Assembly: GCA_963702955.1 (NCBI GenBank)
Contig: OY969774.1
Span: forward strand, 1,736,001 to 1,800,000
Direction of reading: 5' to 3'
DNA from: VRUE01 sp963702955
GTDB taxonomy: Bacteria > Actinomycetota > Thermoleophilia > Solirubrobacterales > 70-9
Length of the DNA: 64,000 bases
The notes beneath the pieces were generated by a model. That model saw only the letters and a program-made list of their open reading frames with translations, did not search any database and was not told the DNA's origin. The translations under genes were made by a program, and so were the position numbers. Below are positions 15,080 to 26,300 of the stretch, in pieces. Each line of letters starts with the position of its first letter. Positions within the stretch are counted from its first letter, which is position 1.

Positions 15080-16201
15080 ATGGCCAAACAAATGGAAGGG
15101 ACGATGCGGATGATTGTGATCGGAGCGGACACCCACAAAGACACCCATACCGCTGTCGCGGTGGCAGGCGGCACCGGCAAGCTAGTCGACGAGTTGACCG
15201 CGGCTGCCCGCAAGCCTGGCTTCGCCCAGCACCTCGACTGGGCCCGTGGCCTGGGCTCCGAGCGGGTGTGGGCGATCGAGGACTGCCGCCACGTCTCTGG
15301 CGGCCTGGAGCGCTTCCTGGTCGCAAGCGGCGAGCGGGTCGTTCGAGTCCCTCCGAAGCTGATGGGCCAATCGCGCAAGGGTTCGCGCGAGCGCGGCAAG
15401 TCCGATCCGATCGACGCCGCAAACGTCGCCCGGGCAGCGCTGCGGGAGGGAGTCGAGAACCTTCCCGCGGCCTACCTCGACGAGGAGGCGATGGAGATCA
15501 AGCTGTTGCTCGACCATCGCGAGAACCTTGTTCGTGCCCGCTCCAGCGACCAAAGGCGCCTGCGCTGGCACCTGCACCAGCTCTTTCCCGAGCTTGAGAT
15601 CCCCGCTGGCGCCCTGGACCGGCTGGTCTGGTTGGACCGGATCGCCGGGCGGCTCTCTCGCGCCACCCAAGGCGCCCGAGTGCGCGTCGCCCGCGAGCTG
15701 CTGCGCTCGATCCGCTCCCAGGCGCGCAGGGCCGGCGAGCTCGAGCGCGAGATCGCGGCCCTGGTCAAGGCAAAAGCCCAGGAGCTCTTGACCTTGCCCG
15801 GCTGCGGGTCGCTGAGCGCGGCAAAGATCCTCGCCGAGACGGCCGGGGTCGAGCGCTTTGCCTCCGATGCCAAGCTGGCCCGCCTTGCCGGGGTGGCGCC
15901 GGTTCCCGCCTCCTCGGGCCGCCGCGATCGCCACCGGCTCGATCGCAGTGGCAACCGCCAGCTCAACTGCGCTCTTCACCGCATCGCCGTGACCCAAGGC
16001 CGCATGCATCCACCCGCGCGTGAATTCCTCGCTCGAAAGCAGGCCGAGGGAAAGTCCAGGATGGAGGCCCTGCGCTGTCTCAAGCGCCACCTAGCCCGCA
16101 AGGTCTGGAAGCTTTTGGTCGAATCTGAAAGGGAGAGATCCATGACCACCGTTGACACTCAGAGAGGCTCGCTGTCGCCGCAAATTGCGGTGGCGGCTTG
16201 A
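15080..16201 (+). CDS. IS110-family transposase
   Basis: 373 aa DEDD recombinase. N-terminal RuvC-like domain: VIGADTHKDTHTAV (Asp), AIEDCRHVSG (Glu), GKSDPIDAANVARAAL (Asp-x2-Asp). A central helical region follows, then the C-terminal Tnp domain: LPGCGSLSAAKILAET, LARLAGVAPVPASSG and the Ser-containing RSGNRQLNCALH. It appears full length and intact. GGAGGT at 15067-15072 is 7 nt before the ATG. Four residues later another Met (MEGTMRMIV) could also serve as the start. The non-coding end is upstream, placing it in the IS110 rather than IS1111 group. Confidence 0.93.
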   Translation: MAKQMEGTMRMIVIGADTHKDTHTAVAVAGGTGKLVDELTAAARKPGFAQHLDWARGLGSERVWAIEDCRHVSGGLERFLVASGERVVRVPPKLMGQSRKGSRERGKSDPIDAANVARAALREGVENLPAAYLDEEAMEIKLLLDHRENLVRARSSDQRRLRWHLHQLFPELEIPAGALDRLVWLDRIAGRLSRATQGARVRVARELLRSIRSQARRAGELEREIAALVKAKAQELLTLPGCGSLSAAKILAETAGVERFASDAKLARLAGVAPVPASSGRRDRHRLDRSGNRQLNCALHRIAVTQGRMHPPAREFLARKQAEGKSRMEALRCLKRHLARKVWKLLVESERERSMTTVDTQRGSLSPQIAVAA

Positions 16202-16215
16202 CATAGGAGCAACGC

Positions 16216-16884
16216 GTGAGTTGGAAGCGGCCTGACAAACGCCGGGTGAGGGCGATCCGCGACCGGCTGCGGGAGATGTACGGGCGGCCGGTCAACGAGC
16301 CGCACGGGCATCCGATCGCCGAGCTGGTCAAGACGGTGCTCTCCCAGCACACCAACGATCGCAACCGGGACCGGTCGTTCGCCCGGCTGCGGGAGCGCTA
16401 CCCGAGCTGGGAGGAGGTCCGCGACGCGCCGGTCGACGAGCTCGAGGAGGCGATCCGCCCGGGCGGGCTGGCGAGGCAGAAGGCGCCGCGCATCCAGGCG
16501 ATCCTCGAGCGGCTCGGCGACCACCCCGACCTCGACTGGACCGCGCCCCCCACGCCGCGCGAGGAGTCGCTCGAGTTCCTCCTCTCGCTGCCCGGAGTGG
16601 GGCGCAAAACGGCGGCCTGCGTGCTGATCTTCACCTGGGGCATCCCCGAGATCCCGGTCAACGTCCACATCCACCGGGTCGGCGGCCGGCTCGGCCTGTT
16701 CCCCGAAAACGCCTCCTTCGAGCGCGCCCACGACGAGATGCTGGCCGTCGTCAACCCGGCGGACGCATACGAGCTGCACATGAACCTGATCCGCCACGGG
16801 CGCGAGGTCTGCCGCCCGAAACCGCGCTGCGGCGAGTGCGCGCTGCGCCGGATGTGTCCCTGGTACCGTGCCGAGCGCAAATGA
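16216..16884 (+). CDS. nth: Endonuclease III homolog with catalytic Asp replaced by Asn
   Basis: 222 aa HhH-GPD DNA glycosylase of the Nth type, normally a bifunctional glycosylase/AP lyase for oxidised pyrimidines. The HhH motif LPGVGRKTAA contains Lys-131, equivalent to E. coli Lys120. Eighteen residues later, where Nth has Asp138 in VDTH, this protein has Asn-149 (PVNVHIHRV). The C-terminal Fe-S loop C-x5-C-x2-C-x5-C is present, one residue shorter in the first spacer than in E. coli. The GTG start sits 5 nt after AGGAGC, which belongs to or abuts the IS110 right end. Confidence 0.85.
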   Translation: MSWKRPDKRRVRAIRDRLREMYGRPVNEPHGHPIAELVKTVLSQHTNDRNRDRSFARLRERYPSWEEVRDAPVDELEEAIRPGGLARQKAPRIQAILERLGDHPDLDWTAPPTPREESLEFLLSLPGVGRKTAACVLIFTWGIPEIPVNVHIHRVGGRLGLFPENASFERAHDEMLAVVNPADAYELHMNLIRHGREVCRPKPRCGECALRRMCPWYRAERK

Positions 16885-16903
16885 GCGCCGAGCGAGCAAC
16901 CCG

Positions 16904-17323
16904 ATGAGCCGGAAAACCTTCGTCGTCTTCGGCCTTCTTGTCGTCTTCCTCGCGGTCCTGATTCCCTGGCTGGCGTTCCGCTCCAACGGCGACGCCGCCA
17001 CCGGCGCGCAGGAAGTGCCGGCCGGCCTGAAGGAAGGCCAGAGCCTCTTCCAGACCAACTGCGGCACCTGCCACACGCTCTACGCGGCCGGGACCGACGG
17101 CAACTTCGCGCCGAACCTCGACGAACTGCTGGCGCCGAACGGGCCGCCCGAAGGACCGAACGCCAAGCAGACGATCGAAGCGACCGAAGGGCGCGTCCTC
17201 AACGCGATCGACCACGGGGTCGACAGCAGCAGCACCCCGGGCCGGATGCCGGCCGGCATCCTCAACGAACAGCAGGCCGAAGTCGTCGCCGAATTCGTAG
17301 CCCGCACCGCCGGCGAGGGCTAG
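16904..17323 (+). CDS. Membrane-anchored class I cytochrome c
   Basis: 139 aa. One N-terminal membrane anchor (about 6-24, VVFGLLVVFLAVLIPWLAF), then a mono-haem cytochrome c domain facing outside: haem site CGTCH at 53-57 and the distal Met probably in GRMPAG near 122. A helix INEQQAEVV-like segment (ILNEQQAEVVAEFVARTA) closes the fold. It presumably carries electrons in the respiratory chain; the partner is unknown. ATG at 16904 chosen because the hydrophobic anchor follows directly. It ends 45 bp before a dispersed palindromic repeat that may end transcription. Confidence 0.85.
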   Translation: MSRKTFVVFGLLVVFLAVLIPWLAFRSNGDAATGAQEVPAGLKEGQSLFQTNCGTCHTLYAAGTDGNFAPNLDELLAPNGPPEGPNAKQTIEATEGRVLNAIDHGVDSSSTPGRMPAGILNEQQAEVVAEFVARTAGEG

Positions 17324-17367
17324 GGCAAACCTTCCCCACGCCACCGTCCGGCCCACGCGGCGGCGCC

Positions 17368-17417
17368 GACGTGCCGTCGATCGGCGGCCTTATGTGGCAC
17401 CGAATCGACGGCACGTC
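17368..17417. repeat. Dispersed palindromic repeat, copy 1
   Basis: Perfect 14-bp inverted repeat GACGTGCCGTCGAT / ATCGACGGCACGTC with a 22-nt spacer. It lies between the convergent cytochrome c and EEP genes, so it could end transcription in both directions. A second copy with the same outer arm and a similar spacer is at 42381-42430. Confidence 0.8.
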
Positions 17418-17428
17418 CGGTCGCTGGG

Positions 17429-18628
17429 TCAGCCGGTGAGGTGCAGGACGCTGACCACCCCCGCGTGGTCGGAGGGCCAGAAGGGCGGGCTCGCCTGGAA
17501 CGGGGTGTCGCCGATCAGCTCGGCTTCGTCCCCATTCGAGCGAGCGGCGCCGCGGCTGAGGATCAGGTCGATCCGGGTCCGCAGCGTCGAGACCGGGTTG
17601 TTCAGCGCCCCCGGCGCCAGCGGCGGGGTGTCCGATTCCTGACAGCACGAGCTGCCGGGGCCGAGCAGAGCCTCGTCCCAGGAGTCGCGGAATTTGCCCG
17701 GCGCGGTGAGCTGCGCGTAGGTGTCGGTCGTGGAGCCGTCGGCGGCGGAGTTGAAGTCGCCGGTGACGACGATCGTCCCGCCCTTGCCCGGGCCGGCGAG
17801 GAACTCGGCCGCCTGGGCTTCCTGCACGGCGGGAGATTCCTCGGTTTCGAGGTGGGTGTCCACGAACCGGAACGGCTGGCCCTTCAATCTCGCGTCGATG
17901 CCGGCCCAGCCGCGGTCGAACGAGAGCGGGCCGACCGGCGATTCGACCACCTGCTGAGCGGTGTAGTGCCCGCTTTGCGGATTGCCCCAGGTCAGTCCCG
18001 GCGTGTCGTCGTTGACGAGGATCACGTCGCGATCCTGGAGCCGCACGGTGCAGGTGATTTCCGGTCCCGGTTTGACGCAGCCCTGTTCCAGCAGCGCCAG
18101 CGGTGCCGGGCCGATGTCGGCGTTGTTCGCGACGGCCGCCACCGAGTAATCGAGCCCGCGGGCTTCGAGATCGCCCTGCAGGATGGCGAGGAAGTCGTAG
18201 CCGGGCGGCGGATTGAGGCCGCCGGTCGTCCACTTCGTGACCTCCTGCAGGCCGACCAGGTCCGGCTCGGTGGCCTGGATCTCGTCGGCGATCGCTTCGG
18301 CGCGCGCCGGGAAGTCGGTGTACTGCACGGTCGCGTAGATCCGCGCGACGGCTTCGACGAATTCTCCCGGGCTTTTCGCTTCGAGAGCCGGCGCGAGGCT
18401 GGAGCCCAGGTAGAGGTTCTGGGTCATCACGTTCAGTTCCCGCGACGGGAAGCGATGGCCGTGGTGGCCGGACCAGTGGTGGCCGTGGTGGGCAGCGCCG
18501 TGCGTGTCGCGGCCGTGCTTGCCGCCGCCGTGCGCCTGGGCGGCGACGGGTAGCAGCAGGATCAGGATCAGGACTGAGACGATCGCCGCTAACGATGAGC
18601 GGAGACCGGGTTGGTGGACGTGACTCAA
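17429..18628 (-). CDS. Secreted EEP-family hydrolase with His-rich linker
   Basis: 399 aa. The N-terminus is a Sec signal peptide (hydrophobic about 12-26, cleavage near AAQA-HG). Then comes a 26-residue linker with 10 histidines (HGGGKHGRDTHGAAHHGHHW and on), probably metal-binding. The rest is a DNase I/EEP-fold phosphoesterase: NVMTQNLYLG, GLQEVTKW (Glu ligand), FVDTHLE, VTGDFNSAADGS and SDHAGVV. It may act as an extracellular nuclease, phospholipase or phosphatase. A Cys pair (SSCCQES) could form a disulfide. An 8-bp palindrome (18646-18667) lies just upstream of the ATG. Confidence 0.8.
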   Translation of the reverse strand: MSHVHQPGLRSSLAAIVSVLILILLLPVAAQAHGGGKHGRDTHGAAHHGHHWSGHHGHRFPSRELNVMTQNLYLGSSLAPALEAKSPGEFVEAVARIYATVQYTDFPARAEAIADEIQATEPDLVGLQEVTKWTTGGLNPPPGYDFLAILQGDLEARGLDYSVAAVANNADIGPAPLALLEQGCVKPGPEITCTVRLQDRDVILVNDDTPGLTWGNPQSGHYTAQQVVESPVGPLSFDRGWAGIDARLKGQPFRFVDTHLETEESPAVQEAQAAEFLAGPGKGGTIVVTGDFNSAADGSTTDTYAQLTAPGKFRDSWDEALLGPGSSCCQESDTPPLAPGALNNPVSTLRTRIDLILSRGAARSNGDEAELIGDTPFQASPPFWPSDHAGVVSVLHLTG

Positions 18629-18753
18629 AGGATCCTCCTCTTCCGCGATCCCGCGACAACGGGATCGAATTGGTTGAGGCGCCTCCCGTCGGACAGCGCT
18701 AGCCTCGGCTGCCCGGCTTCGCCGGATGCGAAACCACTATGGCAAAGTCAACT

Positions 18754-18816
18754 TGCGATCCAAAATGGATCTGCCATACTCAGACTTAGATTTTTAGAGT
18801 CCACTGGAATGGACTC
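18754..18816 (+). promoter_or_regulatory. Probable dnaK operon promoter and inverted repeat
   Basis: A sigma70-like promoter can be drawn as TTGCGA (18754-18759), a 16-nt spacer and CATACT (18776-18781). Downstream, a perfect 7-bp inverted repeat GAGTCCA-N6-TGGACTC (18797-18816) falls in the leader. The canonical HspR box CTTGAGT-N7-ACTCAAG is not found; only degenerate halves (CTTGCGA, ACTCAGA) occur at the wrong spacing. Confidence 0.4.
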
Positions 18817-18861
18817 GCCAACCAGTCGAGAGACAAGACGAACTCTGGAGGTACTGAACAA

Positions 18862-20753
<1,892 letters not shown>

Positions 20754-20757
<4 letters not shown>

Positions 20758-21332
20758 GCATCGACGACCGCGGGACCGAGCGCTCGACCACGGGTCCTGT
20801 CGCGGGGCAGGGCACCCCTCCCTCGTCGGGAGGGGAACCCAACCCCGCGCCTCCCGTGGAAGAGGCGCAGGTGGAGCACGACCTCGAGGCGCTGCTCACC
20901 GAGAAGGACGAGTACCTCGACCTGGCGAAGCGGACGAAAGCCGATTTCGAGAATTACCGGCGGCGGATGGCTGCTGAGGTGCAGGCTGCCAATGCTCGGG
21001 GAAAAGCTGAGTTGATTCGGGAAGTGGTGCCGGTTCTCGACGATCTCGAGCGGGCTATTCAGGCGGCTGGGTTGGACCCGGAGGGGGACTCCGAGGACGG
21101 GTTGGCGCATGGGGTGCTGCTGGTGTTTCGGGGGCTGCGGGAGACCTTGACTCGTAACGGGGTCGAGGCTGTGGATCCGACCGGGGAGCGGTTCGACCCG
21201 AATCTGCACGAGGCGCTGTCAACGGTCGCTGCCGACGGAGCGGAGTCGGGGACCGTCGTGGAGACGATGCAGAAGGGCTACCGGTTGGGCGATCAGCTCG
21301 TGCGACCCGCCCGCGTCGTGGTGGCGGAGTAG
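20754..21332 (+). CDS. grpE: Nucleotide exchange factor GrpE
   Basis: 192 aa. Releases ADP from DnaK. The first 40 residues are disordered, Pro/Gly/Glu-rich, and contain a stretch (GTERSTTGPVAG) encoded by a repeat shared with the E2 gene at 55 kb. A long coiled coil follows (about 45-85, LAKRTKADFENYRRRM is the family signature), then the beta domain with NLHEALSTV and VETMQKGYRLGDQLVRPARV. GTG start overlapping the dnaK stop as GTGA, so translationally coupled. Confidence 0.95.
20772..20805 (+). repeat. 34-bp repeat in the grpE linker, shared with the E2 gene
   Basis: Begins GGGACC and ends CGGGTCCTGTCGCGG. 29 of 34 positions match 55014-55047 in the dehydrogenase E2 gene, in the same orientation and reading frame (both encode GT-x2-S-x2-GPVA). 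GGACC and GGTCC within it are inverted. A third, inverted copy is near 55333-55360. Confidence 0.55.
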
Positions 21333-21340
21333 GGGCGCTC

Positions 21341-22450
21341 TTGGCCGAGGACCTCTACAAGGTGCTGGGCGTCGCCAAGGGCGCCTCCGACGAGGAGATC
21401 AAGAAGGCCTACCGGAAACTGGCCCGGAAATACCATCCGGACCGCAACCCCGACGACCCCTCGGCGGAGGAGAAGTTCAAGCAGGTCCAGGGCGCCTACG
21501 ACACGCTCTCCGACTCCGAGAAGCGCGAGGAGTACGACTCGGGCGGGAGGTTCGCCGGCTTCGGCGGGCCCGGGGGCGGCCAGCCGTTCGGCGACGGCCA
21601 GGCCGCCGGCTTCGGCGGCGGCGACTTCGGCGACATCCTCTCCAACCTCTTCAACCGCGGCGGCGGCCGCGCGCAGCCGCAGCAGCAGCGCGGCCGCGAC
21701 CTCGAAACCGAAGTCAGCCTCAGCTTCGACCAGGCGGTGGGCGGCGCCCAGGTCAGCGTCAACGTGCCGAAGGAGGAGCGCTGCCCGACCTGCCACGGCA
21801 GCGGCGCCAAGCCCGGCACCGGCCCGGTCACCTGCCCGCGCTGCGAAGGCCGCGGCATCGACGCCCAGAGCCAGGGCTTCTTCTCGATCAGCCAGCCCTG
21901 CCCGCAGTGCGGCGGCGCCGGCCAGATCGTCGAGGACCCCTGCCCGACCTGCGGCGGCTCCGGCCTCACCCGCCAGACCAAGCGCTACAAGGTCAACATC
22001 CCGGCCGGGGTCCGCGACGGCGCCCGCATCCGCCTCGCCGGCAAGGGCGAGGCCGGCCCGCGCGGCGGCCCCCCGGGCGACCTCTTCGTCATCACCCGGG
22101 TCGCCGCCTCGCCGGTCTTCAAGCGGCTCGACGGCGGCAACCTCGAGGTGACGGTGCCGATCACCGTCGTCGAGGCGCTGCGGGGGGCGACGATCGAGGT
22201 TCCGACCCTGGACGGCACAAAGAAGATCAAGGTGCCGGCCGGGACCAGGCACGGCACGGTCCAGCGGCTGCGCGGCGAGGGGCCGCCGAAGCCGCGCGGC
22301 AAGGGACGCGGCGAGGTCCGCTACCGGCTCGAGATCGAGCTGCCGAAGGAGCTGAGCGAGGAGCAGAAAGAGGCGGTCGAGAGGCTGGCCGAGACGCTGA
22401 ACGGCACCGACCCGCGGGCCGAGCTGCTGGCGAGGGCGGCGACCAAATGA
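21341..22450 (+). CDS. dnaJ: Hsp40 co-chaperone DnaJ
   Basis: 369 aa. Stimulates DnaK ATPase and delivers substrates. The J domain (1-68) has HPD; a Gly/Phe-rich segment runs to about 105; four zinc-finger repeats CPTCHGSG, CPRCEGRG, CPQCGGAG and CPTCGGSG are complete; the C-terminal beta domains and a short helical tail follow. The start is TTG with AGGGGCG upstream; no ATG or GTG matches the conserved EDLYKVLGV start. The stop overlaps hspR by 4 nt. Confidence 0.96.
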   Translation: MAEDLYKVLGVAKGASDEEIKKAYRKLARKYHPDRNPDDPSAEEKFKQVQGAYDTLSDSEKREEYDSGGRFAGFGGPGGGQPFGDGQAAGFGGGDFGDILSNLFNRGGGRAQPQQQRGRDLETEVSLSFDQAVGGAQVSVNVPKEERCPTCHGSGAKPGTGPVTCPRCEGRGIDAQSQGFFSISQPCPQCGGAGQIVEDPCPTCGGSGLTRQTKRYKVNIPAGVRDGARIRLAGKGEAGPRGGPPGDLFVITRVAASPVFKRLDGGNLEVTVPITVVEALRGATIEVPTLDGTKKIKVPAGTRHGTVQRLRGEGPPKPRGKGRGEVRYRLEIELPKELSEEQKEAVERLAETLNGTDPRAELLARAATK

Positions 22451-22741
22451 GCACGCGGCGCGAACGGGTGGAGATCTCGATCGACGAGCAGCGGGGCGTG
22501 TTCATGATCTCGGTCGCCGCCGAGCTCGCCCACATGCACCCCCAGACTCTGCGCATGTACGAGACGCGGGGGCTGATCGCCCCGCAGCGCTCGCCGAAGA
22601 ACACCCGCCTCTATTCTCAGAGCGACGTCGAGCTGCTGAGGAGAATCCAGCAGCTGACCGCCGAAGGGCTGAACTTGGCGGGAGTCGAGAGAGTCCTCGA
22701 ACTCGAGCGGCGCATCGAGAAGCTGGAGGGGGAGGCCGGAG

Positions 22742-22752
<11 letters not shown>
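22447..22752 (+). CDS. hspR: Heat-shock repressor HspR (MerR-type)
   Basis: 101 aa MerR-fold DNA-binding protein that in streptomycetes and mycobacteria represses the dnaK operon, with DnaK as co-repressor. The winged helix is seen in ISVAAELAHMHPQTLRMYE, then TRGLIAPQRSPKNTRLYS, then DVELLRRIQQLTAEGLNLAG, ending in a coiled coil (ERVLELERRIEKLE). Its position as fourth gene of the operon gives negative feedback. It overlaps dnaJ by 4 nt and clpB by 11 nt. The usual HAIR operator is not visible upstream of dnaK. Confidence 0.93.
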
Positions 22753-25333
<2,581 letters not shown>

Positions 25334-25397
25334 CTGGGATTCGCAAGTCATAGGGCGGAGCTTTAGGGACGGCAAAGGAATTCCGACGTAAGCTTGT

Positions 25398-26300
25398 GTG
25401 GGCTTCATACAGATGTTGAGACGACGTCAAATCAACGCCGATCCGAGGGGCGCTGCCCAGCGCTTCGCGCTCGGCGTCGCCGATGCCGCCCGCTGGCCGT
25501 TCGAGCGGATCGCCTGGCAGCTCGAGAGGCGGCTGATCTGGCCGCTGCGGGAGCGCGTCGCCGGCTGGGGCCTGCCTAACCACACCGTCGGCGCCGCGGC
25601 GCTCGGCGCGGTGGCGGTCGCCGCGGTCCTCGCGGGCGTGCTGCTGTCGGGCGAGAGCGGCAAGACGGAAACCGAACGGTTCGCGCCGGCACGGGTGGCG
25701 GTCGCGACGCCCTCCAAGCGGGCGAACGACAAGCCGAAGGGCCACGTGCTGCAGGGCGTCCCGCCCTCCTTCGGGGTCGACAAGGGCGTCGGGGTGGCGC
25801 AGCGGGACGGCTCCCGGTCGGGCTCGAGCGATGCCGGCGGCGCGAGCTCCAGCGGCGCTGAAGCGGGAGCGGAAGCGAACGTCGTCGGAGCCGAAACGGC
25901 CGCCGACGGGAGCGCCGCGAGCGGCGAAGAAGCCGAAGCCGCGACGGCCTCGACCGCCAAGCCGGTCCCGGCGGGGCCGGAAGCGATGAAGGTGGCGCGG
26001 CGCTTCTCCGAGGCCTTCGTCTTCTATGAGATCGGCGAGCAGCAGGCCCGGGCGAAGGCGGTGTTCGGGGAAACCGCCAGCGAACAGCTCGCCGAAGCGC
26101 TGGCCGAACGGCCGCCCCGCCTGCCGGCGAACGCCAAGGTCCCGAAGGCGAAGGTGGTCAACCTCGTGCCCGGGCCGCGGCGCGGCAGCGCCTACACCGT
26201 CAGCGTCTCGCTGCTGCGGGTCGGCGTGACCAGCGAGCTGCGCCTCAGCCTCCAACACAGCAAGGCCGACGGCTGGCAAGTGACCGACGTCCTCGGATGA
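25398..26300 (+). CDS. Single-pass membrane protein, function unknown
   Basis: 300 aa. The cytoplasmic N-terminus is basic and amphipathic (about 1-60), followed by one membrane segment (about 64-85, VGAAALGAVAVAAVLAGVLL), an Ala/Ser/Gly/Glu-rich disordered linker (110-190) and a folded C-terminal domain (about 195-300; EAMKVARRFSEAFVFYEIGE ... YTVSVSLLRVG ... LQHSKADGWQVTDVLG) that resembles small outer-face domains of actinobacterial cell-wall proteins. The start is GTG; a second choice is the ATG five codons on. Overlap ATGA with the following hydrolase gene suggests they act together at the cell wall. Confidence 0.65.
   Translation: MGFIQMLRRRQINADPRGAAQRFALGVADAARWPFERIAWQLERRLIWPLRERVAGWGLPNHTVGAAALGAVAVAAVLAGVLLSGESGKTETERFAPARVAVATPSKRANDKPKGHVLQGVPPSFGVDKGVGVAQRDGSRSGSSDAGGASSSGAEAGAEANVVGAETAADGSAASGEEAEAATASTAKPVPAGPEAMKVARRFSEAFVFYEIGEQQARAKAVFGETASEQLAEALAERPPRLPANAKVPKAKVVNLVPGPRRGSAYTVSVSLLRVGVTSELRLSLQHSKADGWQVTDVLG

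Larger units (their letters stand above)
14850..16211 (+). mobile_element. IS110-family insertion sequence (ends approximate)
   Basis: A single DEDD transposase gene with about 230 nt of non-coding DNA before it and about 10 nt after it, the layout of IS110-group elements, which use a bridge RNA from the non-coding left end. It separates the promoter region of the dehalogenase-like gene from nth. No terminal inverted repeats are evident, as expected for the family. The left end lies somewhere between 14826 and 14870; the right end is just before the nth start at 16216. Confidence 0.75.

Noticed and set aside
18629..18861. A canonical HspR operator upstream of dnaK
   Set aside because: No CTTGAGT-N7-ACTCAAG on either strand; only degenerate half sites at the wrong spacing.
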